Part shown: one piece after another, positions 26,264 through 35,318 of the stretch | Layout of the letters: each line of letters opens with the position of its first letter | Numbering within the stretch: position 1 is the stretch's first letter | DNA from: Devosia sp. Leaf420 | GTDB lineage: Bacteria > Pseudomonadota > Alphaproteobacteria > Rhizobiales > Devosiaceae | Direction: 5' to 3' | Assembly: GCF_001425445.1 (NCBI RefSeq) | Contig: NZ_LMQU01000014.1 | Location: 140,574 to 204,573, forward strand | DNA length: 64,000 bases | Position numbers and translations under genes: made by a program | Notes under the pieces: model-generated | Seen by the model: the letters and a program-made list of their open reading frames with translations, nothing else | The model's database searches: none | Told to the model about the DNA's origin: nothing

Positions 26264-26292
26264 GCGGGCCTGAGCGTATCCGGCCCGCATTG
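26264..26292 (+). terminator. Probable intrinsic terminator after the second chemoreceptor
   Basis: A stem GCGGGCC / GGCCCGC with an 11-base loop, then ATTGTTT. The T-run is poor, so confidence is moderate. Confidence 0.55.
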
Positions 26293-26386
26293 TTTCTGCT
26301 TTGGCGCGAATGGTTAACAAAACGTTTCTAGTTCGTTCTCCGTCAAGCGCTTCCTTAGCGCTTTGCCCGCAAAGCACAGCCATGAA

Positions 26387-26473
26387 GACTCTTTTTCGCG
26401 ATTCATACCCTCGTTATGTTGGGGCGATTCGGTCGCGGGGGACACGTTACCGGCTCGGGGGCACCTTGGAATC
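26387..26473. promoter_or_regulatory. Cluster of GANTC (CcrM) motifs upstream of divL
   Basis: GANTC at 26387-26391, 26400-26404, 26426-26430 and 26469-26473, all within 185 bp of the divL start, with a fifth just inside the coding region at 26584. The 317-bp gap otherwise holds the terminator of the upstream gene and no other supported feature. Confidence 0.45.
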
Positions 26474-26570
26474 CCAGTAGGGATCTTTCCGCGTTCAGGC
26501 GCCAGTTTCAGTGAACGCGTACCGGCCGCATAGGCCGGACTTGCAACAATAAAAGAAGCGAGGGCAGTCT

Positions 26571-29042
26571 ATGGCGCCGGATCGATTCCGGAAGCATTGG
26601 GGATTCGCAAGTTTTGCGTCCGTCCCCTTAACTCTGACAATGGCAGTCCCAGCCTTCGCGCAGAGTGCTTCAGTGGCAAATATGGGCGGCATTGTACCCG
26701 TCGCCGTGGCCATTGGTGCAGGTGGCTTCGCCCTTGTCGCCGTGACCCTGTTGCGCACACTGTTGCGCGACGGCAAGCTCGCCCAAGGCAAGGCCCGCGC
26801 CCAAATCGCCGATTTGCGCGCCCTGGTCGACGATTATGAAAATCTCATCGGTGGCAGCCGCGAACTGACCGTCGTCTGGCCCGAGCAGGCTGGCGTCGCG
26901 CCGCGGCTTTTGGGGCAGCCTGCAGCTGTACTGCCGCCGGGCCGCCGCGCCGAAAGCGTCCTCAACTTCGATACATGGCTCAGTGGCAGCGAGGCGGAGC
27001 GTCTCTCCATTCTCGTCGAGCGCCTGCGCGTCGATGGCCATAGTTTTTCGGCCAGCATCAAGTCGCTCGACGGACGCATTGTCCGCGCGACCGGATGGCT
27101 TGCCGGCGGTGGCGCCGCTCTTCGTCTGCGCCCGGCCTTTTCGCAAGCGCAGAATGACGCCGAAGACCGTCTGGCGGCCGAAGGCGCCGATCGCGGCAGC
27201 GTGCTTGCAGTCCTCAAATTGCTTTCGACGCCCGCATTCTTGCGCGATGTGTCCGGCCGCCTGGTCTTTGCCAACCCCGCTTATCTCGAACTGTGCGCGG
27301 GTTTGGGCAAAACAGGCTCGGCCGAAGCCCCTGCCGAAATCTTGGATAGTCGCGACCTCGACGCGTATCTGGCGGCCTGCCGCACCAATAGCGAGCCGCT
27401 GCGCCAGCGCATCTCGCTTGGCAAGGCGGGAAATTTCGAGCTGATCGATATTCCGGTCGCCGATGGCCGCGCGGGTTACCTGCGCCGATTGTCGGGCACC
27501 GAACCAGTCGCAGCGGAAAAGGCGGGCGAGCCGAGCCTTGCCCATATCGCTGGCATCATCGATGCCTTGGCGACGCCCATCGCCATTTTCAATGCACGAC
27601 GCGAACTGGTGCAGTTCAACCCTGCTTACGCCTCGATCTGGAATCTCGATCGCAAATTTTTGGCTCTTGGTCTTGATGAGCGGGCCATTCTCGACAAGCT
27701 CCGCACCGAGGGCATGCTGCCCAATCAGGTCGATTATCACACCTGGCGGACCAAGCACCTCGACTCCTACAATCGCAAGGAGCCCTTCGAGGCTGAGCCC
27801 TGGCACCTTCCGGACGGCCGCACGATCAAGGTTATTTCCGCGCCGGCCGGTGCCCAGGGCGGCGTGATCTATGTCTTTGAAGACATTACCGAGCGCCTCA
27901 AACTTGAATCGGCCAATAAGGCCATGACCAATGTGCAGCGCGAAACCATCAACGCGCTCTCCGAGGCTGTGGCGGTGTTCGGCACCAATGGTCGCCTCGC
28001 CCTGTCCAATCCACGGCTGTCGGCGCTCTTCAAGCTGCCGATGAACATCCTCGACGCCAATCCGCATATCGATCAACTGGCCGATGCGTCCGGCAAGGTG
28101 CTGCAGGATGGCGCCAAGATATGGCACGACCTCAAGCGCAATATCATCGACCTCAATCCGACCAGAACCGACAAGGCCGGGCGCATCGAGCGCGCCGATG
28201 GGCGTCTGCTCGACTATGCCATCACGCGCCTGCCCGATGGCCAGACGATGATGACCTTTCTCGATGTCACCGAAAGCGCGAGCTATTCCAAGGTGCTCAA
28301 GGAGCGCAATGATGCGCTCGTCACTGCAGATCGCCTCAAGGACGCCTTCGTCGAAAACGTGTCCTACGAGTTGCGGAGCCCCCTGACCAATATCATCGGC
28401 TTTGCCGATCTCCTCGCGGGGACAGAGGGCGATACGCTTAATGAACGCCAGAAGGCCTATATCGAATATATCCGGGCCTCGTCGGTCACGCTGGGCGTGC
28501 TTATCGACAATATTCTCGATCTTGCTTCGGTCGATGCCGGGATTGCCGAGCTTAATCCTGAAACGCTCAGCGTTCCGCAACTGATCGATAAGGCCAAGGC
28601 CGGCCTTTCCGCGACTTTTCCGGAAATTAACGGCAATGGCACCAATCTCGTTGTCTATGTCGAGCCTGACCTGCCCGAATTCATCGCCGATGGGACGCGC
28701 ATCGTGCAGGTGCTGTATAATCTCCTCTCCAATGCTGCGCGGTTCTCGCCGCCCAATGGCGAGATCCGGCTTTCGGTATCGCATCGCGCCGACCGCATGC
28801 TCTTCATCATCGAAGACGAGGGTCCGGGCCTGACCGACGAATTGCGGTCGGCCATTCTGACCCGTCTCGATTCTCCCGGGGCAGGCGGGCGCATGCGGGG
28901 GGCCGGACTCGGTCTTTCCATCGTGCGGACATTCGTGAATCTTCATGGGGGGACGATCTCGGCCGAGCAGCGCGAACCGCGTGGTAGCCGCATCGTCGTC
29001 AACTTTCCCCGTGACAGCGCCCTTGCTGGCGTAGCCGAATAA
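26571..29042 (+). CDS. divL: DivL-type atypical sensor kinase (Tyr in place of the phospho-His)
   Basis: An 823-residue membrane protein with an N-terminal hydrophobic leader or span (residues 12-32) and a second span (38-62). PAS-like segments follow at about 215-300, 325-440 and 455-570, then a kinase core. The HisKA box reads ENVSYELRSPLTNIIGFADL: Tyr599 replaces the phospho-accepting His. This is the hallmark of DivL, which in Caulobacter binds DivK and modulates CckA. The ATPase motifs look intact (YNLLSNAARFSPPNG, EDEGPGL, GAGLGLSIV). The gene abuts tsaE, as in other alphaproteobacteria. Both features support DivL over a generic kinase. Tyr599 is encoded at 28365-28367. Confidence 0.82.
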   Translation: MAPDRFRKHWGFASFASVPLTLTMAVPAFAQSASVANMGGIVPVAVAIGAGGFALVAVTLLRTLLRDGKLAQGKARAQIADLRALVDDYENLIGGSRELTVVWPEQAGVAPRLLGQPAAVLPPGRRAESVLNFDTWLSGSEAERLSILVERLRVDGHSFSASIKSLDGRIVRATGWLAGGGAALRLRPAFSQAQNDAEDRLAAEGADRGSVLAVLKLLSTPAFLRDVSGRLVFANPAYLELCAGLGKTGSAEAPAEILDSRDLDAYLAACRTNSEPLRQRISLGKAGNFELIDIPVADGRAGYLRRLSGTEPVAAEKAGEPSLAHIAGIIDALATPIAIFNARRELVQFNPAYASIWNLDRKFLALGLDERAILDKLRTEGMLPNQVDYHTWRTKHLDSYNRKEPFEAEPWHLPDGRTIKVISAPAGAQGGVIYVFEDITERLKLESANKAMTNVQRETINALSEAVAVFGTNGRLALSNPRLSALFKLPMNILDANPHIDQLADASGKVLQDGAKIWHDLKRNIIDLNPTRTDKAGRIERADGRLLDYAITRLPDGQTMMTFLDVTESASYSKVLKERNDALVTADRLKDAFVENVSYELRSPLTNIIGFADLLAGTEGDTLNERQKAYIEYIRASSVTLGVLIDNILDLASVDAGIAELNPETLSVPQLIDKAKAGLSATFPEINGNGTNLVVYVEPDLPEFIADGTRIVQVLYNLLSNAARFSPPNGEIRLSVSHRADRMLFIIEDEGPGLTDELRSAILTRLDSPGAGGRMRGAGLGLSIVRTFVNLHGGTISAEQREPRGSRIVVNFPRDSALAGVAE

Positions 29043-29462
29043 ATGCAGCGTTTCCTCGCCGACGACGACGCAACCTCAGCCTTTGGCCAGGAGCTGGCCG
29101 GGATGCTGCGGCCAGGCGACATCGTTAGCCTTGAAGGTGAATTGGGTGCCGGTAAATCGGCGCTGGCGCGGGCGACGATCAGGGCCCTGGCGAAGGATGC
29201 CGATCTGGAAGTGCCGTCGCCCACGTTTGCTCTCGTGCAGCCCTATGAAACGCCGGCCGGGCCTGTGCTGCATGCCGATCTTTACCGCCTCGGCGATGCT
29301 GCGGAAGCCGACGAGCTCGGTCTCCTCGACACCGATAATGGTGTGGTCTTTGTCGAATGGGCAGAACGGGCGCCTCATGTCCAGGAAGCGGCAACAATCG
29401 TCATCACGCTTGCCATTCCTCCTGGTGGTAAGGGCAGGGCGATGAGTTTGCGACGCCAGTAG
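29043..29462 (+). CDS. tsaE: tRNA threonylcarbamoyladenosine biosynthesis ATPase TsaE
   Basis: A 139-residue P-loop ATPase that helps the TsaBD complex make the t6A modification on ANN-decoding tRNAs. Walker A is LEGELGAGKSALARA, followed by the family motifs SPTFALVQPYE, HADLYRL and VVFVEWAER. The ATG starts on the base after the divL stop, so the two genes are translationally linked. In many relatives tsaE is followed by a phosphotransferase, a nucleotidyltransferase and addBA. Here it is followed by an unrelated GGDEF-EAL gene, so the block is broken. Length is normal (about 140-160 aa). Confidence 0.93.
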   Translation: MQRFLADDDATSAFGQELAGMLRPGDIVSLEGELGAGKSALARATIRALAKDADLEVPSPTFALVQPYETPAGPVLHADLYRLGDAAEADELGLLDTDNGVVFVEWAERAPHVQEAATIVITLAIPPGGKGRAMSLRRQ

Positions 29463-29624
29463 AGCCTGCGTGAATTTTCAGCGCTCACGGTAGCTTACGT
29501 TTGCCGGTTTCTTTGCCAGCCGTTTACCACGCCTCGATTTGGTCACGGTTTGTAACGATCTGATCAAGAGCTGACACGCTAATCTGAGTTAAGGCCGAAA
29601 TCCGGCCATAACTTTTAGGGCGTC

Positions 29625-32282
29625 ATGGTCGGAACAGTCCTTCGGCAGAACCTGTGGAATTGGCGACGAACGGGCATTTTGCCCATGCTGATCGCCATCA
29701 TCGTGGTCATCATTGCCGGGATTGTTGTCGACAAGCAGGCAACGACCATCAGCCAGGAACGCATGCGTTCAGAGGTGCTGAGCCAGATTTCAGTGATCCG
29801 GGCCAAGCTTGAAGGCCAGGTCTCGAGCAATATCCAGTTGATGCGCGGACTTGTGTCCGTGATTGCCACCGAGCCGGATATGGATCAGGCGCGGTTTGAT
29901 GAACTGGTCAAGAACCTGTTCGTCGGCACGGGCCAGTTGCGTTTGGTCGCGGCCGCGCCCGATCTCGTCATTCGCATGACCTATCCCCGCATTGCCAACC
30001 AAAAGGCGATCGGGCTCGATTATCGCAAAGTTCCCGATCAATGGGCGGCGATCGAGCGCGTGCTTGAAACAGGCGAATTGGTGCTGGCCGGGCCGGTCAA
30101 TCTTGTTCAGGGCGGACGCGGCTTTGTCGGACGGTTTCCCGTCTTTGTGGGGGAAGGTGAGGGGCGCCGGTTCTGGGGCGTCGTCTCAGCCGTGGTCGAT
30201 GTCGATCGCCTCTATGGCGATAGCGGCGTCTATTCGGCCGCCAAGGACCTCGAAATCTCGATCATTGGACAAGACGGGCAAGGCAAGGCGGGCCTGCCGT
30301 TCTTTGGGACGAATGTGTCGGCACTCAATCCGGTGGTTGCCGATGTCACCCTGCCGTCCGGTAGCTGGCAGATTCAGGCGGTGCCGCGCGGAGGATGGCA
30401 GCAGTCGACGCCGATGCAGCTTTTTATGCGCGGCGGTATCATTCTCGCCGGTATTCTCATCCTCTTTCCGTTCTGGATTACCGGCAGGCTGATGGCCCAG
30501 CGCCAAGAGCATATCGGCCAGCTCAAGGATCGCGAACTGGCGCTGACCCAATTGACCCAGCGGCTCAACCTGGCGCTCGAAACCTCCAAGGTTGGGCTTT
30601 GGGAGCTCGACATGGCCACGGGAGACGAAGTCTGGGACGCGCGAACTAACGAAATCTATGGCATGCCGCCCGATAGTACCGGCCGCACCCACGACCATTG
30701 GCAAAAGGTCGTCCATCCCGAGGACCAGGCGCGGGCCGAGCGGGAATTCCAGGATTCGATCGCCAATGGCCGTTATGAATCGGTGTATCGCGTGCTCTTG
30801 CCCGATGGCACGCTTCGCCACATCCGCTCCATCGCCATCACGCTCAAGGAAGGGGACGGGGAAAAGGTCATGGGCGTCAATTGGGACGTCACGGCCGAGG
30901 TCCTGCGCAATGAAGACCTGCGGAGCGCCAATGCGCTGACCGAAGCACGTAATGCCGAGCTCGAAGCGGTCCGCGTGAGGATTGAATACAATGCGCTGCA
31001 CGATAGCCTGACGGGCCTGCCCAATCGGCGCTTTCTCGACGAAACGCTGCGCCGTCATGCTGAGCTTGGCTACCGTGACAGCGGCACGATCGCGCTGCTG
31101 CACATCGACCTCGATCGGTTCAAGCAGATCAACGATACACTTGGCCATGCGGCTGGCGACGCTATGCTTGTGCATGCGAGCGCGGTCTTGCGCGACTCCT
31201 GCCGCGAGGACGATTTTGTGGCGCGCATCGGTGGCGACGAGTTCGTGGTGCTTTCGAGCAACCGGCATGGCGAGGAGAGCCTGGCCCGTCTTGCGGCGCG
31301 CATCGTTGAAGCCATGCGCAAGCCACTCTACCACGAGGGCCACGAATGCCGCTGCGGCGTCAGCGTCGGTATTGCCACAGCCATGGTGCCCGACATCGAT
31401 ATCGAGCAACTGCTGATCAATGCTGATATCGCGCTCTATCGGGCGAAGGGCAGGGGCCGTAACCGCTTTGAATTCTTCTCCGCCGAGCTGCAGGCCGAGG
31501 TGGTCAAGACCAAGCGCGTGGCCGACGAAATCCTGACCAGTCTCGAAAGACAAGATTTCATTCCCTATTACCAGCCGCAATTCTGCGCCCAGACGCTTGA
31601 TGTCGTCGGGGTCGAGGCCCTGGCGCGCTGGCAGCATCCGACCAAGGGTCTACGTGCGCCCGACAGTTTTATGGCGGTTGCAGAGGAGCTGAGCGTCGTC
31701 GCTGCGATCGACCACGCCATTTTGCGCCAGTCGTTGGACGATCTCGCCCGGTGGGACAAGCTCGGCTTGGGTGTGCCACGCGTGTCTGTCAACGTCTCGC
31801 AGAGGCGGCTCCATGATGAGGGGTTGGTGTCGACCTTAAGGGATATGGATCTTCCGCCCGACCGCGTTGCGTTCGAGCTGGTGGAATCGATCTATCTCGA
31901 CGAGAGCGACGGCATCGTCGCGTGGAATATCGACCAGATCAAAGCGCTTGGAATCGATGTGGAGATCGACGATTTCGGCACAGGCTATGCATCCATCGTT
32001 TCGCTGCAAAAACTGCGGCCGCGCCGGTTGAAAATCGATCGGCTTCTGGTCGATCCAATCACCACGGAAGCCAGTCAACGGCGGCTTGTTGCCTCCATCG
32101 TCGATATTGGCAAGTCCATGGATATCGAAATTGTCGCCGAGGGCGTCGAGAGCATGGAGCATGCACGCATCCTCCGCGATCTCGGCTGCGACATCTTGCA
32201 GGGTTATGCTTTCGCCAAGCCCATGTCTCGCGAAGCCTTCGAGGAATTCCTCGGCCGGAACGCCTGGCGGCATGCTGGGTAA
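29625..32282 (+). CDS. CHASE-PAS-GGDEF-EAL cyclic-di-GMP enzyme
   Basis: An 885-residue inner-membrane protein for c-di-GMP turnover. A membrane span at 18-36 precedes a periplasmic CHASE-type sensor (about 45-255) and a second span (270-287). A PAS domain covers about 312-430. In the cyclase domain, GGDEF is intact at 536-540 with an inhibitory site RxxD (Arg527-Asp530) spaced five residues before it. In the phosphodiesterase domain, the EAL motif is at 664-666, and EIDDFGTGYAS and VAEGVES are present. Both activities therefore look possible, so net direction cannot be told. It starts 162 bp after tsaE. It adds to the surface-behaviour theme of the quorum-sensing and chemoreceptor genes. Confidence 0.9.
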   Translation: MVGTVLRQNLWNWRRTGILPMLIAIIVVIIAGIVVDKQATTISQERMRSEVLSQISVIRAKLEGQVSSNIQLMRGLVSVIATEPDMDQARFDELVKNLFVGTGQLRLVAAAPDLVIRMTYPRIANQKAIGLDYRKVPDQWAAIERVLETGELVLAGPVNLVQGGRGFVGRFPVFVGEGEGRRFWGVVSAVVDVDRLYGDSGVYSAAKDLEISIIGQDGQGKAGLPFFGTNVSALNPVVADVTLPSGSWQIQAVPRGGWQQSTPMQLFMRGGIILAGILILFPFWITGRLMAQRQEHIGQLKDRELALTQLTQRLNLALETSKVGLWELDMATGDEVWDARTNEIYGMPPDSTGRTHDHWQKVVHPEDQARAEREFQDSIANGRYESVYRVLLPDGTLRHIRSIAITLKEGDGEKVMGVNWDVTAEVLRNEDLRSANALTEARNAELEAVRVRIEYNALHDSLTGLPNRRFLDETLRRHAELGYRDSGTIALLHIDLDRFKQINDTLGHAAGDAMLVHASAVLRDSCREDDFVARIGGDEFVVLSSNRHGEESLARLAARIVEAMRKPLYHEGHECRCGVSVGIATAMVPDIDIEQLLINADIALYRAKGRGRNRFEFFSAELQAEVVKTKRVADEILTSLERQDFIPYYQPQFCAQTLDVVGVEALARWQHPTKGLRAPDSFMAVAEELSVVAAIDHAILRQSLDDLARWDKLGLGVPRVSVNVSQRRLHDEGLVSTLRDMDLPPDRVAFELVESIYLDESDGIVAWNIDQIKALGIDVEIDDFGTGYASIVSLQKLRPRRLKIDRLLVDPITTEASQRRLVASIVDIGKSMDIEIVAEGVESMEHARILRDLGCDILQGYAFAKPMSREAFEEFLGRNAWRHAG

Positions 32283-32380
32283 TCCGGCGGTATAGCTGCG
32301 TCACAAGAGGGCGCGACAACGGCAGCAAAATTGGCTATTGCGATTTCCACGATCTTGTATGGAACGCAAAGGGGCCGGCC

Positions 32381-33412
32381 ATGGCGCAATCGAAAAAATT
32401 CGGACTGGGCGTGGTGGGCGCTGGCATGGCTGCGAAACCGCATGCGCAGGCGCTCGATGCGCTCCGGGACAGCATCGAGGTGCGGGGCGTCTGGCGCCGC
32501 GATACGCCAGCGTTGCAGCAGTTTTGCGCGACCTATGACTTTCCCGCCGCTGAGAGCTACGAGGCCATGCTGGCCGATCCCGAAATCGACGCCATCCTGA
32601 TCCTGACCCCGCCCAATGCGCGCGAGGAACTGGTGGAAGCGGCGGCGAAGGCCGGCAAGCATATCCTGATGGAAAAACCCGTCGAGCGGACGACGGAAGC
32701 TGCCGCACGGATCGTCGCGATCTGCGAAAAGTCCGGCGTGACGCTTGGGATCATCTTCCAGCATCGCTTTCGCGCGGCGTCGAAGGCCTTGGCGGCGAAA
32801 GTTGCGAGCGATGAGCTTGGGGCGCTGTTTTCGGCTCATCTCGTCGTGCCGTGGTGGCGCCCGCAGGTTGGGTATTACGACAAGCCCGGCCGGGGGACCT
32901 TCGCCCAGGATGGCGGAGGCGTGCTCATCACCCAGGCCATTCACTCGCTCGACTTGATGCTGAGCCTGACGGGACCGGCCAAAGCCGTCACGGCCCTCGC
33001 CGCGACCACAGGCTTCCACCAGATGGAAACCGAAGATTTCGTCGCTGGCGGCATCGAGTTTGCCAATGGTGCGGTGGGCGCGCTGATGGCGACGACGGCA
33101 AATTTTCCGGGCGGGGCAGAGAGCCTGGTGCTCAACTTCGAGAAAGCCAGCGCGACGCTGACCGGCGGCAATCTCACCTTGCGCTGGTTCGATGGCCGGG
33201 AAGAGGTCGTCGGCGAAGCCAGCAGCAGTGGTGGTGGAGCAGACCCCATGGCCTTCCCCTTCGATTGGCACATGGATCAGATCGCTGAATTTGCCGACGC
33301 AGTACAGTCGGGCCGCCAGCCAGTTTCAACCGGAGCGACGGCGCTGCGGGTGCATCGGCTCATCGACGCTTTGATCGCGTCTTCGCGCGGGGGCAAGCGC
33401 GTCACCCTCTGA
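32381..33412 (+). CDS. Gfo/Idh/MocA family oxidoreductase
   Basis: A 343-residue NAD(P)-dependent oxidoreductase. The Rossmann motif is GVVGAGMAAKPHAQAL near the N-terminus. The EKP motif is MEKPVERTTEAA, and the catalytic region has DGGGVLITQAIHSLDLMLSL, matching the usual GG-hydroxy pattern with a conserved His. Members act on sugars, inositols or sugar-nucleotides; which one cannot be told. The ATG at 32381 follows AAAGGGGCC and gives a standard family length. It lies convergent to the YihY gene and about 100 bp after the GGDEF-EAL gene, with no operon partner in view. Confidence 0.9.
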   Translation: MAQSKKFGLGVVGAGMAAKPHAQALDALRDSIEVRGVWRRDTPALQQFCATYDFPAAESYEAMLADPEIDAILILTPPNAREELVEAAAKAGKHILMEKPVERTTEAAARIVAICEKSGVTLGIIFQHRFRAASKALAAKVASDELGALFSAHLVVPWWRPQVGYYDKPGRGTFAQDGGGVLITQAIHSLDLMLSLTGPAKAVTALAATTGFHQMETEDFVAGGIEFANGAVGALMATTANFPGGAESLVLNFEKASATLTGGNLTLRWFDGREEVVGEASSSGGGADPMAFPFDWHMDQIAEFADAVQSGRQPVSTGATALRVHRLIDALIASSRGGKRVTL

Positions 33413-33418
33413 AGCGTT

Positions 33419-34432
33419 TCAGGCGGGGGACGGGCTGCCGCCCTTGCCCTCGCTCTCCGGCCATGTCTCGCCAAGAGTATCGGCGACATAGGCGCCGCGC
33501 GCACCGAGGGGCGCCGGCTCGCCGGTCGTCGAGTCGATGGCAGTTTGATGTTCGAGCTCGGAATTGAGTGCCCCGCCCAGAATGGCGATCGTTACCGAGA
33601 ACCAGATCCAGGTGAGCAGGCCGATCAGTGCGCCAAGCGAACCATAGGTCGCATTGTAGTTTGAAAAATTGGCGGCATACCAAGAGAAACCGGCCGACAT
33701 CACCATGATGCCGAAGGTGGCAAAAAGGCTCCCCGGCGTGACCCAACGCCACTGCGCCTCCTGCCGGCTCGGGCCCCAGCGATAGATGGCCGAGAGCGCA
33801 ATGACGAGCGTTGTCAGCATGATGACATAGGAGCCGACGCGCACCAGCCATTCGAACCGGCCAAGCGCGAGATAATGCAGCAGCACCGGCATGACGAGTA
33901 CTGCGCCAAGGACGACCACCAGCAACAGCAGTGCGCCAAGCACAAAGCAGAGCGCCAGCAGGTTGATGCGGATGAAACTGCGCTTTTCGCGCTCGCCATA
34001 GACGATGTTCATCGCCTCGAAAAAGGCCTTGATACCGGCGCTGGCGCCCCAAAGGGCAAGACCGAGGGAGATCAGCAGCGCAAAGCCAAGCGAGGCATTG
34101 GTTTCGCTCGTCAGCCGGACCAATTGCTCGCGGATGATTTCGAGGCCATCGCCGGGGACCAAACCCTCGAGCAAATTAAGCTGTTCGATCACGCCCGCTG
34201 GATCGTTGAGAAGCCCATAGCTCGAGACGAAAAGACTGAGCGAGGGTACGAGCGCAAAGAGCAGAAAGAAGGTGACGCCCGCGGCCGTAAGCAGAATCCG
34301 GTTGTCGTTGAAGCCGACGAAAAGCCGATAAACTATATCGCGCCAGCCGCGCCACGGAATGGCGATCGGCGTTCTGGCGCGGCGACCGCGATCACGGCGT
34401 TTGGGGCGAGATTTTTTCGACGCAATAGACAT
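33419..34432 (-). CDS. YihY/BrkB family inner-membrane protein
   Basis: A 337-residue membrane protein with a basic N-terminus (SIASKKSRPKRRDRGRR) and about six hydrophobic spans, including VTFFLLFALVPSLSLFVSSY, INLLALCFVLGALLLLVVVL and LIGLLTWIWFSVTIAILGGA. The segments FNDNRILLTAAGVTFF and YGSLGALIGLLTWIWF are typical of the YihY/BrkB (formerly RNase BN) family, of unknown function. I used the ATG at 34432; a TTG 16 codons upstream is in frame but has no ribosome binding site. It starts about 55 bp after the end of dppF on the same strand and could be read through from the dpp operon. The C-terminal tail is polar and acidic. Confidence 0.88.
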   Translation of the reverse strand: MSIASKKSRPKRRDRGRRARTPIAIPWRGWRDIVYRLFVGFNDNRILLTAAGVTFFLLFALVPSLSLFVSSYGLLNDPAGVIEQLNLLEGLVPGDGLEIIREQLVRLTSETNASLGFALLISLGLALWGASAGIKAFFEAMNIVYGEREKRSFIRINLLALCFVLGALLLLVVVLGAVLVMPVLLHYLALGRFEWLVRVGSYVIMLTTLVIALSAIYRWGPSRQEAQWRWVTPGSLFATFGIMVMSAGFSWYAANFSNYNATYGSLGALIGLLTWIWFSVTIAILGGALNSELEHQTAIDSTTGEPAPLGARGAYVADTLGETWPESEGKGGSPSPA

Positions 34433-34487
34433 GTTCGCACAACGCGGCGCGAAGCGCTTGGCTCCGCGCCGTATCGGCAATCATGCA

Positions 34488-35318
34488 TTATGCGGTCAAT
34501 GCTTTCTTACGGGCGATGCGGGCGCGGATGTGCTCGACATCGGCCTTGGGCGTCGCGGCAAAAAGCGTCTTGGTATATTCGTGCTGTGGCGCCGCAAAAA
34601 CCGCCTCGCGGGTGCCGTGTTCGACGACGTCGCCAAAGTACATGACCATGACTTCATCGGCGATGTAGCGCACGACCGAAAGGTCGTGGCTGATGAACAC
34701 ATAGGTGAGGCCAAACTCGTCCTGCAGATCCTTCAAAAGATTGAGAATCTGGGCCTGTACGGAGAGATCGAGCGCGGAAACCGGCTCGTCGAGAACCAGG
34801 AAACTCGGGTTGAGCATCAGCGCGCGCGCAATGGCGATGCGCTGACGCTGGCCGCCCGAGAACATGTGCGGATAGCGGTTATAATGCTCGGGCTGCAGAC
34901 CGACCTTGATCAGCATGGCCATGGCCTTTTCGCGCCGTTCAGCGGCCGACATGTCGGTGTTGAGTAGAAGCGGTTCGGCCAGCACGTCGCCGATCTTCTG
35001 GCGTGGATTGAGCGAGCCATAGGGATTTTGGAAGACGATCTGGACCTTTTGGCGCAGTTCCTTGGTGACATGCGCAGCGCTTGCCGGAATGCCGTCGATC
35101 AGGATCTCGCCAGACGTCTGTGGATCGATCAGGGTGATCATGCGGGCAAGGGTCGACTTGCCACAACCGCTTTCGCCCACGACGGCGAGGGTTTTGCCCT
35201 TTTCGAGGGTGAAGCTGACGCCTTTGACGGCATGCAGAACCTTCGCCGGGCGCAGAAAACCCTGGGAGGTGATGTAGTCGCGCTTGAGGTCGCGGACTTC
35301 GAGAACCGGTGTCGTCAT
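34488..35318 (-). CDS. dppF: Dipeptide-type ABC transporter ATPase (DppF-like)
   Basis: A 276-residue ATPase of the peptide/nickel importer family. It has Walker A VVGESGCGKSTLARM, the family-specific IVFQNPYGSLNPR (Q-loop), signature FSGGQRQRIAIARAL, Walker B FLVLDEPVSALD and the switch ISHDLSVV. The KELRQKVQIVFQ spacing is characteristic of DppF/OppF. It overlaps dppD by one base, so the two are translationally coupled. It is the last gene of a five-gene operon. Its partners point to di- or oligopeptide import, though this family also imports other small solutes. Confidence 0.93.
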   Translation of the reverse strand: MTTPVLEVRDLKRDYITSQGFLRPAKVLHAVKGVSFTLEKGKTLAVVGESGCGKSTLARMITLIDPQTSGEILIDGIPASAAHVTKELRQKVQIVFQNPYGSLNPRQKIGDVLAEPLLLNTDMSAAERREKAMAMLIKVGLQPEHYNRYPHMFSGGQRQRIAIARALMLNPSFLVLDEPVSALDLSVQAQILNLLKDLQDEFGLTYVFISHDLSVVRYIADEVMVMYFGDVVEHGTREAVFAAPQHEYTKTLFAATPKADVEHIRARIARKKALTA

